A stretch of DNA of 64,000 nucleotides from Tubulanus polymorphus (taxonomy: Eukaryota > Nemertea > Palaeonemertea > Tubulaniformes > Tubulanidae): assembly GCF_964204645.1 (NCBI RefSeq), contig NC_134033.1, positions 15,316,155 to 15,380,154 of the forward strand, in the 5' to 3' direction. Below the pieces are notes generated by a model that worked only from the letters and a program-made list of their open reading frames with translations, was not told where the DNA came from and ran no database searches. Each line of letters starts with the position of its first letter. Position 1 is the stretch's first letter. The position numbers were made by a program, and so were the translations under genes. Below, piece by piece: positions 47,487 through 59,700 of the stretch.

Positions 47487-48110
47487 CATGAACGAAATAC
47501 AAGGATTCAATTGGAAAATAATTGGGGCAATAATCCAACAATACGATCTCAGCTGGTACCACAAAAACATGGCACCTGAAAACTGTAAAAATGCTAATCA
47601 AATCAAATTATTCTGGTACTGGGTCTTTTTTCTCATAGGAAATGTAATAATGATGGACTTAAATTACCTAGGAAAAAATTCACCGTCTACCCGCCCGTTG
47701 TTTCATTTTGAAATTCTCGTGTACAGAACAGACATTCAGTAGGGCCATTACCTTCATCACATAATATCAACGTGACCTATTGTCGTACAGGCCACAAACT
47801 GGTTTGTACCAGAACAATCAAAATCCGGCGTATTTGGTCAATCTATAGATCGCGCATGAGTGGTCTGTGTAAGGTTTGTTTGCCGTCTCGATCTGATCAT
47901 GATCTCACAGACTGTGGTCACATAAAATGATATAACCTCATCACAGGAGGTGACACAACCACAATTTTGGGTTTAAACACATTTTGTTTGTGAGAATTAC
48001 AACTATTTTACCGTCAAACCATTTCGATCAAGTGGAATTTAAGTGTCAAAATGGACTTACCGAACCGTTTGAGTAATATCACAAGAATCTTATTTGTGTG
48101 TTTCCATGCG
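47487..48110 (+). repeat. Segmental duplication, copy B
   Basis: Partner of 44377-44929, spaced 3110 bp from it, with about 70 extra bases at 48004-48073. The 84-codon frame at 47488-47742 has a broken counterpart in copy A and no recognisable domain, so I do not call a gene. Confidence 0.93.
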
Positions 48111-48114
48111 AGAT

Positions 48115-48670
48115 AATACACTAGTATGCTAAATAAAGATTCGATCCATATATTCATCCGCCGTAATGTATCTATAATTTGTTGCAAGCTCGAACAGAAA
48201 TAAAAGATAAAATTAAACAATTGTCTGTGATGCGTTTTAATCTGAAACTATCCGACAGGGAGACACGTCGCAATTTTCAGTCGCGTATGAAATTCATAGT
48301 CGCGCACTTTCAACCCCTTTTTGCTCTTCACCTTTAACGAAATATCCTCGCCTACAACTCTATTAGATATGGTTCTGCGCGATTAAGTAATTTCAGAATT
48401 AACTATTCGTATCTATTTCGCTCGTTAACGCTCTGAACTCGAGCGAGAGCGTAATTGGTAATCGAAACTCTTCATGAAAAATACTATGAAGTGTTTGACA
48501 TTGACAACTCAAGAACTGCAGTATTTGAATTCATGATTTGACTATGCGCTGTCAGGAGGTCCGACATTTGTTGATACATAACTTCTTGCTGGGAGATCTA
48601 AAGCTTTGGAGGTTTTAAACCGATTGTTTCTCTCTGTGAACAACCAGCGACTCTGTGATGTGTACAGACT
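48115..48670. other. Intergenic DNA before the fifth receptor
   Basis: No gene was detected. It probably contains the promoter or 5' UTR of the 48674 receptor, but no motif is decisive. Confidence 0.3.
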
Positions 48671-48673
48671 GAA

Positions 48674-49790
48674 ATGACGGCTTCAGAGAATGTATCGGTT
48701 GGCGCTCAGGTTCGCGACCTCAACGGATCGGACCTGACGACCACCACCACTGAGAGGACGGGGTTTAAACCTCATTCGCGGTGTAAATTCATCCATCACG
48801 CCGATTACAAACCGTTTCACGTGAACCTTTTATTACAAACAACAACTTACGTTATTTTTACCTTTGCAGTTCTTGGTATCAGCGCGAATTTACTGTCATT
48901 TATCATTCTCAGCAAAGAACGTTCAAACAACACTAGTATATTCTATTTGAGGTGTTTAGCTGTTGCGGACATGTTTATTTGTGTGTCATATCGTATTTGA
49001 CTTTCAGTATCGGCTCTACAGTCACACGCTGTTACTGGACATGACCGCTGAAATAAACCACGTTATGAAGCGCTTGTATTCTTACACTAAAAATATTGGG
49101 GCTTTGTTTTCTAGTATCAGTGATCTGATAACATTGTTAATAGCTATAGACAGATATATCGTTGTTTGTTGGCCTCTAAAAGCAGTGAGGCTTATAAGCA
49201 TGAAGAAAAGTTATATCTTGGTCACTTAGATTGTTATATTTTCTACTTGCACTTTGACTACCAACTTTTTCTTATACTATACTCGTCGTTCCATCAACCC
49301 GTGCACCGGACACGAGAGATGGACTCAGAAATTTACTTCATTCGGTAAAAACATATATCTAAGGTACTACATCGCTTTTTTCCGAGCCCCTATTTTCGTT
49401 TTCCTGCCGACAGTGATAGTCGTTCTGATAACTATCCGATTGATTTTCACGTTGAGACGCGCAGGAGCAGCGAGAAAAACAATGTCCACAAATAATCAAA
49501 CTTCTAACAGCAGCAGCAGCAGCAGCAGTGACCGCAGTTTAACTCTGACGTTGATCCTTATTTCGTGTTTTTTTCTGGTGAAAAATGCCTTTAACATGAG
49601 AGGGGCGATTCTGAATCTCATTTTGACCCTGGACGGTAAAATCGGCCGCGGTTCGATGGCGACGATCATGGTCGCGTTTCTCGACATCGCCACGATGGTC
49701 GTCGCGTCTTGTAACTTTATCATTTATTGCGCTTCGAGGCGTCGCTTTCGAAATCAACTGAGAGCGATGTTTTCGACGACGAAGAAATAA
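48674..49790 (+). pseudogene. Class A GPCR pseudogene: frameshift in TM2 and stop in TM4
   Basis: Three collinear segments reconstruct a receptor. Segment 1 (48674 to about 48985) has sequons NVS and NGS, TM1 and LRCLAVADMFICVS of TM2. Segment 2 (about 48987-49226, frame shifted by one) holds TM3 with an intact DRY motif (LLIAIDRYIVVCWPLKA). Segment 3 (49230-49790, same frame as segment 2) holds the rest of TM4 to TM7, with SCNFIIYC and RRRFRNQL after it. A TAG at 49227-49229 sits in TM4 (YILVT-stop-IVIF), where the conserved Trp4.50 is expected; TGG to TAG is a one-base change. Only two lesions in about 370 codons indicate recent inactivation or sequencing errors. Confidence 0.85.
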
Positions 49791-50139
49791 AACATGAGGA
49801 GATCGTGACGAACGAAAAATGTCGTAATATTGCTTATTTGCTATGAGACAAAAATACTTGTTTATGCCTGGTGTAATGATGCGGTCATTGTCACATAATA
49901 CGTAGTAACATTTCTATCCTGGTTGCGTTTAAATAAGTTAGAACAATTTCATATTCATAAATCCAATCGTTTATATCAAATTCCGCAGTAAGGCCCACAG
50001 AAATGTATTATTCTATATTGGACAACTTCAAATGCAGAATTCCAGTTATCAATATTTGATTTAGTTGAAATTATACCAAATAAGGTCAAAATCTAAATGT
50101 CATCTCGGATGATGAATCGATATGAATTGACCAGATTTT

Positions 50140-50870
50140 AAAAGCAAGAAGATAATTTGACAGAGCTTGGGAGAGTATATGGAAGAACCTTACAAACCTT
50201 TGCAGAATTCAGAAGCAGCTGTCTGGTGGGGAATTAAGCTGCAGTGCTCGAAAGGAGATAAATATGCTGAAATCTCAAACGATACTGATATATTCTAATT
50301 GGTGTCTTGTCATTGGATTACTTTACTGGTTTGATCAGTGATTCTTGAAGTTCATCGAAAAGGTTCGATGTTACACTGGAGTCAGACCAGGGCAACGGAA
50401 ACAGATATTCAACATTGATCAGCCAAGAAGAATCAAGCAACAACTCCAGCAGATAGTAGCACAATTCGGAAGCAGCAATGTCGAAAATGGGCAGTGATTT
50501 CTTAGCAACAAAACTGACAACACTTCTACTAGCTACTGCGAATTACTTCTATTACGAGTAGAGCCGTACAACGATCTTAGATCGCGATCATGACTCAGAC
50601 TGTTTGAACACTGCTTTGTCGAACAATTTCCTATAAAAGAATACAACGTTGTACCAAAACCTCAGCGACTGAGATGCCAGTTAGCGAGAACTATAACTGT
50701 CTATTACGATCCTCAGAAGATGAGATCCACCTGTCACAGTTGAAGATATGGCCACAAAGTCTGCTGGGAGAAAGTTTCCAGTAACAACCATACCTACGCG
50801 AATTGCCTTCGCTGTCTGACGACTGTGGTTATAAATTATTACAATTCAGCCGAAAGTAATATTGCACTAT
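50140..50870 (+). pseudogene. Possible decayed retroelement (zinc-knuckle-like remnant)
   Basis: Interrupted plus-strand frames give fragments such as RLRCQLARTITVYYDPQKM, then a Cys-His pattern around 'YGHK.CW', then ANCLRCL. This recalls gag/ORF1-type zinc knuckles (C-x2-C-x4-H-x4-C with spacing errors). There are many stops. I cannot name the element class. Confidence 0.25.
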
Positions 50871-51384
50871 TTCATTTAAAAAAAAAACGTTTATCAAAGC
50901 ATTTCATGAAAATAAGATGATAAATTGCAAAATCTGTTTTAACGTGGCGTTAAAACGAAAAACCGGTCACGTCTATTCTAGTTTGATATTAATAGAAAAA
51001 ATTGCTTGCACTTCCTGGCATCAGTAGAGCATTTAAACGACTGTTAGACATCCCCGATTCCGAGTTACAAACTCGGAATTAACCTCCAAAAATCGCATTG
51101 AACCGAGAAAATTAGTTTATTCCGAGTTACAAACCTCAGATGTGTTTATAATACGACCAGTAGAATTCGTGCCGTCAGATTGAGCCGTCGATTCAACTGT
51201 ATACTCGGAAGGATTGCCAAGGAATCTTTTTTCACAAGCAAAGAAAAGCGACTTCATTGACTTCAGTCTTTTATAGAAATCGAGTTTATGCCGGACGTTT
51301 CAGAATAATGCAGATTTTCAAAAATAAGATCACAAGGTTCAACAACACGATCATATCTAAGATAAAAAGCCCTAACTAATAACA

Positions 51385-51455
51385 CTAGAGATCATCGTCA
51401 GGTGTGACGATGATCTCTAGTGACACACCTAACGATGATCTCCAGTGTGAGATCG
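51385..51455. repeat. Short hairpin repeat 'gagatcatcgt'
   Basis: 'cactagagatcatcgtcagg' pairs with 'acgatgatctctagtg', and a third partial copy 'aacgatgatctccagtg' follows. The flanks ('gagatcgaaaagtcgtgttc') resemble 30375-30430 in inverted sense. It is probably a fold-back element of the same type as 11186. Confidence 0.65.
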
Positions 51456-51836
51456 AAAAGTCGTGTTCTTATATTTTAGATTGTTTCAATAAATTAATTC
51501 TCGATTTTAGATTTATTTTAATTTGTAAATAGTTGGTTTTTATCTCATAATCTGTTCACCCGACGTTTGAGTGTGGTTATCGTACCATAACTGACAGCGT
51601 TATTGCTAGTCACGTAGATAGCTGAGCAAAAACTGCAGAAAACAGATGTAAATCCATTTGCATATGGGCACGCTGTATAGATCCCTGGGAAATAGCTGGT
51701 TCTCCTATTTATCAGAATTAAGACATGTGCAGCTCGCTGTCCGCGTCGGTTCGGTGTCTGAAAGCTGTTTGCAGCCAGGGACTCCCCGGCCATCAAATTA
51801 CCATCAAGCTCAGTATAGAAAATACATCAGGCGAAA

Positions 51837-52033
51837 AGAATGATACCTTGTTTCTCCTAATCGGTCCGGTCACTTTTGTAAACTGCCATACTTTGTGATC
51901 AGTTTCAACAACAGCCCGGGTCTATAATTTTTAGCTTGGTCGTGATTCAAAAATGTTATGTACTCGTTATAGATAGGCGGCCGGCCGGGTCAACCTCAGC
52001 AGAAAATAGCAACAAGGTATCAAATGTTTAGCC
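51837..52033 (+). mobile_element. PIF/Harbinger-like MITE copy
   Basis: It begins 'gaatgataccttgtttctcc', contains 'ggcggccggccgggtcaacc' and ends 'acaaggtatcaaatgtttag' plus 'cc'. This is the same order as 34051-34273, with small deletions. Confidence 0.7.
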
Positions 52034-52047
52034 TATCGTTAATGAAT

Positions 52048-52375
52048 AGATATTGACACCTTGTTTCTCCCGATTGGCCGGGTCACTTTTGTAAACTGCA
52101 ATAAAATTTGTAATCAGGGTCCAGTTTCACAAAAAAGGATTAAGGCCTAAATCGATTTAAGATAAACTGAATTAATGAAGAAATCAAATCGATTTAAGAG
52201 TTAAACTTTTTTGTGAAACTGGGCCCAGTTCATTTCTATAACTGCCCCCGGGTCTGTTATTGTTAGCTTGATCGCGATTGTTTAAAAAAGTAATGTACAG
52301 GGTAGATAGGCGGCCGGCCTGGAAAACGTTTAAGCTCAGCAAAGCGGAGAAACAAGGTATCGACTTATAGTAGCC
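52048..52375 (+). mobile_element. PIF/Harbinger-like MITE copy interrupted by another MITE
   Basis: It runs from 'gacaccttgtttctccc' to 'ggagaaacaaggtatcgact' in the same order as 34051-34273. The family phrase 'gtaatcagttcatttctata' is split by the 52117-52226 insertion, so the split marks the insertion point precisely. Confidence 0.75.
52117..52226. mobile_element. 110-bp nested fold-back MITE 'gggtccagtttcacaaaaaa'
   Basis: The left end GGGTCCAGTTTCACAAAAAA matches the complement of the right end (TTTTTTGTGAAACTGGGCCC) with one or two mismatches. A CAG is compatible with a 3-bp duplication at the edges. It is inserted inside the Harbinger-like copy at 52048-52375. Confidence 0.8.
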
Positions 52376-54800
52376 TCAACAGATACTTTTTTTTCTTTTT
52401 CCGCATGTCGACGACTATTATTCGTTCTACATTTTAGCGGCGAAAATTCCACGAAATATTCCCACCAGTAGAAGTGGCTACTGGAAAGCGAGTCAGAGGA
52501 TCTTTCAACGGAAATATGCGCATATCGCACAGAGATTATTAACTAGAGTTGATGATAATAGTATATTTATAATAACCGCTAGGGTATTTAGCATTCCTGA
52601 ATGACGAACAATCGAAAAGCGCGTGTAGTATCTCATTTTCAATTAACTGGTCGCATTAGTAATTATTATAGGCCGCGCGACGACTCAGTCACAAGGTCAA
52701 CCGTGCCTCGGAACTGTCTCATCTAGTCGTATCCATGGCAACCAGCAGGCGGAAAATGAATGATTTGTCAACATGCTGCAGAGTTTCCACTCTTTATCTC
52801 TAGGTTTTTATTCAGAGACGAAACATTACAATTGACCTAATGGTGCGCGCGCGTGTTTGCGAGGAGAGGGGGTGGGGGTTTAAAACGTTACCTGTGCTCT
52901 CTGTTGGCCTGGTTAGGGTTTTCGTTCGCTGCTCCGACCCCCAACCCTGAACCCCCGCAATAACCTGACGACTGCGTCGCAACTGGCCTCTGTAGAATAA
53001 GTACGACGTTCTCACGATGGTGGTCTTAATAGATTTCAAAGATTCTTATGGCGCGCGATACGCGTACACGTCATTGACACCGCCGCCTGCCACGATGATG
53101 CGTCGAGTTGCGTCATTGAACGTGAAACACACTATAATGCCGTGTGTGAGTGGGAGAGAGATTTACGACAGGCAACTTCGACCATAAAAAACTATTTTAT
53201 TTCGCGCGACGATATGTTGTTTAACCCCGAGTTTTCCGATAAAAGGATTTGATTTTTTCCACTTTCGACGAGGTAAGTTCATAACGGGCGAGCGAAGCCG
53301 AGAAAAATATTTCTTTTAATCATCATCGAATATTTGAAACGCGAGAACAGAAGTGACAAACGTGAGGTGGATAAAACTGAACCTGTATTCTCAGCGATGA
53401 AGGTAATCACGGGTGGCTCCGGGGCACATATGGAAGGGTAGCACCTGATGAACAAGACAACGATTTTGCAAAGATGCACTATGTAACCACGAGTGGCGAG
53501 CGTCGATGGCAGATGTAATTTCCAAGCGTTTGAGCTTCTTTCAATAAAAGAAGAACATATCAGGTGCCGTTGGACGTTCTCAGGTGGTACCAAATTCTTG
53601 ACGCTCCCCCTGGATCCGTGCCTGATAGTGAATGATCCCGCAATGACAATATGTCAACTTATCTGATAGTTTCAATGTTTTAATCTTGATCCAATCTTCA
53701 GAGAAACAGTTATTATAAAAATAAATATGTAAATCATAGTGTATTAATATATCTGAATCGCTTATTGTTTTGGTACTAGAAAAACAATAAGCGACTTGGA
53801 TATATTAATATAAGTAATAGAATATTAACTAACTAATAGATATTTTATTCGTAATTTATTTTATTGTATCTATTTATTTATCATAGTGACATCATAAATG
53901 AATATGAACAAAATGGATAGATTTAGTACCAAAACCTGACTTATAAGTCACTTTAAACTAAATGATTACGTAATACCACAAAAAAAGAATATTTAAAAAA
54001 GAATTATTACCGTTTCTCTAAAGATGGAATTTAGATAAATCCGCATACTGTCAGATGAATCGAGCTTGCCAAATATGATCATGATCATAAGTTGCAAAAT
54101 TTGTTTTAACGGGATATGATTGATACCAACTTACCGCTCATTGTTCTAGAGATGACGTTGTGATTCCTTTTTACGTCCATCCTTTGATAGTTTGTTCGTT
54201 CGATTCGAATTCAACCTGTGAAATTCAGTCGTCAAACTCTGCAAGATTTCATTGTTCGTAAAACTAAATGTTGTATGCTAAAAATTGACTGCATTGATAC
54301 CAAACGCCTCATTATAGAAAAATTAGAACGATATTTGATTTGTTTTGAGGTAGCGGAATAATTTTTTCTGTTGTTCTTAAATGATATGAAATTTTTTCTC
54401 GTGGATGTCGAGGTTTCAGTGAGTCTGATAATGTACAACAGACTCCGCTCAAATATCCAGGGTAGCAAAACGACATACAACTCCATATTGCCCGAACGCA
54501 CGACGCTCTAAGCCTTACGCGCTTCTATATTTTCCGACACAATAATCCATCACGAGCGGGGGTCACATTAGAAAAAAGAAGAAACCATCAATCAATACAA
54601 GAATGAGAATGGATGCCGGTTGCGTTTGCATAAAGGTTTCTTTGGGAAAAATTCTGACATTTTCGGCTTATTCGACTGGCGCTGAATCGAGTAAACAGAA
54701 CAATACATGCGTCCATACAAAATACGCAATCTTAGAAAAATATCTCACCCAGTTTTTTTTCTATCTGTCAGAATAAAACCTTAATAAAATTTTGCGCCGT
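52376..54800. other. Gene-free region
   Basis: No exon was supported. The part at 53607-53623 ('ctggatccgtgcctg') looks like the right end of a CAGGGGCGGATCC-type element. 53740-53815 contains the inverted word 'aaaacaataagcga'. 52660-53300 is less AT-rich than average without coding signal. Confidence 0.35.
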
Positions 54801-54829
54801 TTCCAGAATTCGCGTTCGTTTCGACCAGA

Positions 54830-55015
54830 ATATGCTCTAACTAGTCCGGAATAGCAATATCTGTAAATCTGCGCCCGGTTAAGGTTTTGGTAGGTTTCGA
54901 TTGGTCTTTACCGATTCCGGAATTATCTTCTGGCGCGTTCGTTTCGTCCAGGATACGCTCTACCTATTCCGGGATAGTATTATATGTAACCCTGATAGAA
55001 TCGGCCGGTAGAAGA
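54830..55015 (+). repeat. Dispersed repeat, second locus of the 8396 family
   Basis: Shares 'gttcgtttcgaccagaatat', 'ctctac', 'tccgg[ga]at', 'gattggtctttaccgatt' and 'cctgatagaa' with 8396-8650, in the same orientation. Confidence 0.65.
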
Positions 55016-55734
55016 GTTCGTAATCCAGAAATTTCTTAAAGCGGTATACGCTCAATCGAAACCAGCCAAAATTGACGTATTCAAAAAAGACGTGTTTCTA
55101 TTTTCTTGTGAAAAATATGAACATGCAAAGGAGTAGTTAGTAGTGTGTAATTCGATTTGAATAATGTAGTATCCTCTTGATAGACTCATTGTAGTATTCT
55201 TACTAAAGAACGCACACCATGGATCACAACCCGACTCACGATCCTACACACCAGGAATTACTATAAGTCACTAGGAGAATTATTTGCGCCGTCGTGACTC
55301 AACTGCTAACGACATTTTCCAAGGACACGACTAAATCGGGCGGAAACAAAATACATTGGTGGAAATAATGTTCCGTTCCAGGGTCGATAACCAGGCCCAG
55401 GTATCAGTTATTTGTCCCAGATTGCATTTACCGACTGACTGCATCATTACCTTATCTAACGAGTCTAAAATGGTTTTTAGAAAAGGCAAAAACGTTTTTT
55501 TAGTTGGCCATGAAGTATTAGCTATTAAGGTTGCTATAAATGGCGCAATGTGATCCGTATTATTTCGTTATTTTCCTTTCCTATTCAACTCTTTAATTTA
55601 TTTAATTCCATTATAAGGGCTGCGTTATTGTACAAGTAAACTGTTGCTTCAAGCAGTCCTTCGTTTAATATTATTACATCTTTAATGTATTCGTTTATTC
55701 ATCAATTCTGTAAAAATTTTATACGCAAAATTAA

Positions 55735-55830
55735 TCATATATCATACATAATATATCATATATCACATATCATATATCATACATCATAAATCATATATTA
55801 TAAATCATATATCATGTATCATATTAGAAA
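55735..55830. repeat. AT-rich microsatellite-like tract 'catatatcat'
   Basis: Degenerate 10- to 11-bp units of 'atatcatata' run for about 95 bp. Confidence 0.85.
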
Positions 55831-56490
55831 GAATTGTTCTTGAAATGTATTCAACTGTGGAACTGCGTGTCCGGAGACATCGAGATGTCACAGCTTTAAT
55901 TAAGTTCAGTCATTTAATTATCATCAAAGTGAACATTCATTGTATATACAAAAGCTTACAGTAAAAAATCTCACTCTTTTCAAAAATGTTTTTAAGAATT
56001 CAAATACAAAAGTATTCATGTTGCATAAGTCTTTGCGCCGGTTCGCTTTTGGTTCAGATTTTTTTGTATCTGTTTGTTGAAAAAAAGAACTATGTGTTTG
56101 TGCGTTTGTGTTGCGAAAAAAAAAACAATTTTCTGAAGTCGATCTCGTATTTCTGGCTCGAGTGCCCTCGACTCAAATCAAACAAATAACTATGTGTGTT
56201 CTTCAGAAAGGATATTGACTGAATTTTTCACGATGGTTATCAAAAGATATTGCTTCCCCCGAAATCCCACTTCAAGCGCCGTTATTCACTGCACGGCGTT
56301 AGAGAATATATATCTTCATCGTTTCAGTAGATTGGTTATTAGAAAAAAAAAGATTGATCGATTCAAGAAACTCCTACGAGACGAAACGTTGATCTTGTGA
56401 ATAAGTGTTTGCTTTTCTCGGCAAATATGAGTTTCTGGTAAGTGTGCCTTTTTGAAATTAGTTTATCATTTACGTTCTTGTTTAATTTAG

Positions 56491-56596
56491 AGTTCCACAG
56501 TTCTGAGTTAAAATTTAACTCCGAGTTAACTAATTGAAAATGAACTAATTTTAACTCAGAGTTAACTCTAACTCACAACTGTGGAACTGGGTCCTG
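56491..56596. repeat. Fold-back element copy
   Basis: The ends are 'agttccacagttctgagtta' and its near complement 'aactcacaactgtggaactg'. Arms of about 45 bp flank the centre 'attgaaaatgaactaatttt'. Confidence 0.85.
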
Positions 56597-56613
56597 CAAA
56601 ATTACGGTCCCAA

Positions 56614-56786
56614 CAGGGTTGGATCCAGAGGAACTTGTGACACTTGTACAAGTTCATCAAATCTTTTCCTTTTGATAACAAACGAAATTGTTGCAAAGTG
56701 CGACGATAAACCCGATGTTGCTTTTTTGGACATCAAAATTTGGGACTTCACCAGTCCTTCAAAATTGGCCTCTGGATCCGCCCCTG
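56614..56786. mobile_element. MITE of the CAGGGGCGGATCC family
   Basis: The left end CAGGGTTGGATCCAGAGG pairs with the complement of CCTCTGGATCCGCCCCTG. It shares 'acttgtacaagt' and 'ggacatcaaaat'-type interior phrases with the partial copy at the window end. Confidence 0.7.
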
Positions 56787-56799
56787 ACTTAGAAAAAGA

Positions 56800-59700
56800 A
56801 AAACAGCTGAAAGTACTTGGAACCGAAAGCATAAGATGAACTTCATTTAAAAGTAAATGGACCCAGTTTTCCGATTAGTTGTGTGAAATTCCTCTACATT
56901 TGAAGTCTTTTGAACTCTTGACTTGAATTTACAATTGGTGAACTGGGTCCTGATGACCGATATTGGATGAAAAATGCCGATCGTTTCCAACAGAATCCTG
57001 TTCCACAGTTCCACAGTTCCACAGTTCAAGGTGACATTGAAGTATTGTACAGTAGAACAGTAGTCAAATTGAACCGGAAGCTGTTGAACTGGGTCAAGGT
57101 CGTTAGTTTAGTTTGTCACGGCATTTCAAATTCGAAACCCGTATGAAGGACGTGAATATGTTCAAAATTTATTTACAAGTTGTCGTTTGCCACAGGCCGC
57201 GGGAAATATTGTGCTATGAAATAAGCATTTTACATAGTTTCTTGGGGTCCACATTTTGAATGTGCCTATTTTTTCACATCTAATTTTTCATTTCGTATTA
57301 AGAAATTCTAGTGAATTTTCATACAATTTCTAGGCACTTGAGTGACATTAAAGACAATATAATCTTCTGTTGTGGATTGATATTCCATAATAGTTTTGGG
57401 TGGAAAAAGTGCCCTGAGAAATTGCGTATTTTCAAAAGGGCAAATGAGAATTGTGACGGCTTCTGGATGCTGTCACTAGGGATCCGCCCCTGGTTATACT
57501 CATCTATACATTTACTGCAACAACGCGATAACAGATATTTCTAATAATTTCATGAAAGTATACAAAGGCACAAAGTCTAGCTGTGGCATGTGAGGAACGA
57601 ATATTACGGCATATACGAGATCGATAATTCATCAATGTTGAAAACTAATACCTGTCTAGAAAAAAAAAACCTAGACAGCACCTAGCAACCTGGTAGATCA
57701 ATAATAACGATTATATCTAATCAATATAATAAACCCTGAAGTCATAGAAATCACTATACCAGACAAACAGACAGAATAGACAGGCAACAAAGACAGATGA
57801 TGTCATTATCAGCCAATCAGAAATCCCGTTTTATTTTAGCCCGGGTTTTCCCATGTAAAGTTCTTCCGTGAAATTTGCCTCAGTGATTATATGCAACGAG
57901 CAATCTGATTGGTGCCGCAAGTTTTCTTCTGGTAAACCTGCGCACCAGGTCTAGCGTGGCAGGATTTCGTGCCGTGGCGAGTCATGATGCCATCAGGTTC
58001 GAATCCCAGCCGAGGCAGGATGGACATATGTAAAATCGTTAGATGATGCTATTGTTGGAGGCAGCTGGTCTAGTGGTTAACCAATGTCTCTTTCCTCTCA
58101 CATATCATATCTTATTCAAAGCTCGATATTGTAAGCTTATTGTAGTACACATACTATAAACCTACATCTATAAATTTAGGTAAATAATTGAATATAGTTT
58201 TATAATGTGCGGTACGTTGCGTCATATTGGTTCCTGGTAATCGCAATAAATTGCATACACAACAACCACTATAACAATTACTACAAATTTCAGAAGTGCC
58301 TCCTCAAGTTTACGATACGTGTAAACACTCGACACTTTGATCAACGTGCAATGTAATTTTCTCGGTGAATTTGGTCGTTGAACGAATTTCGTACCGATAT
58401 CGACGATATCTTTTTTTCGTTGAAATATTTGCACGTACCGTAGATAGTTCGTTTTCAGGGCTACACGGGAACAGCTTGAATGCGGTAATAACCTCGTTCG
58501 GGAAAATCGGCGCGATCTCGCTAGCGATTTTGTTGCGAACCCGGGCTCAATTTGGCCAGTAGACCCAACTATTAGATGCTTGTGCCGAATAAGTCCGCAC
58601 CTGTTTGACACGGGGTGGAAATTTGAAACATTTTCGACGCAAATTTGTCGAGAGGGGGCTTGATAGAAAATTCATGATTACACCTGTTGATGACATGATT
58701 CGTCGAGGATCGTTGAAACCGTGTGTTTTAATGATACTTTGTCTCGTCTCGAGAAATTGTGGAATTTGAAGATCGAATACGAAAAATAATGATCGAGTTA
58801 ATGAGTAAATATTGTAGACATGTCCTCGAGACAATTTTATACCGGTATACCACATTCTATTCCCGGGTCACAAGATCGTCAAAATGAATTGTCCTGGTGA
58901 ATCTCTGTAAGGGTATTTAACGATAGAGTATATACTATTCCCGAAGAAAGGATACGAAGGATACGAAGGATACGTCAAAAATGAATCATTAAGCGTCCTC
59001 CATTTGTTGGACTTTTAGAGGGGCTGCATTGTGACATCGTGACTGATGATCCGGCGCTAGCCTTTTTGAGGGCATACAAACATCTTGCGAGGCATTGGAC
59101 CCATGCGCAATGCGCACAAGAAGGGCTCAATAAAAACAAGAAAGACATAAGGTTATTTTAACAATTCAGAATGATATTTCAGATGAGATTTTAAATGACC
59201 AAAGGCCGTGGCCCTGTCATCAGGTTAAAGGAATAATCCGATAGGGCACAGAAGTAATCGCGAATTGCACCCCGACGCATGGCAAGCGCCGAAGACGCGA
59301 AGCCATCGAAGGCCAGTCTGGGGGTTCTCCCTGAGAAACCTTTGGTGGTCTTCAAAGCTATTCGATGAACATTTTAAAGCGTTTTGTTAATTCTTGTTTA
59401 TTGCTTGTAAATTATATAAATCGGTAGTTCTATTCATTTGATTCGCTCGCAATCACACACGATGAAAAGACTTGATCCCGAAAACGTTCGCGTTAACGAA
59501 CTGTTACGATTTCTAATTAGAATTAAAGGTTTTAATGTTGTCGCTTCGATGCATATTCGGCTACCTGAACTTAATCTAACTAAAAGTTTGCTATTTGAGA
59601 TAATAATAGCTGGTCAATTTAGCTGAAACCGGCGCCAATAGCGGAAGTTTCTAACGTAATATGTTCGCTTTCGGTGTATATTGTTTTCGCGTAGTGTTGA

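Noticed and set aside
53279-53593. 104-codon minus frame
   Set aside because: Ends in an element terminus (ctggatccgtgcctg) and has no recognisable domain.
58222-58611. 129-codon minus frame
   Set aside because: No domain and no fit to plakin exons; probably chance in unassigned or intronic DNA.
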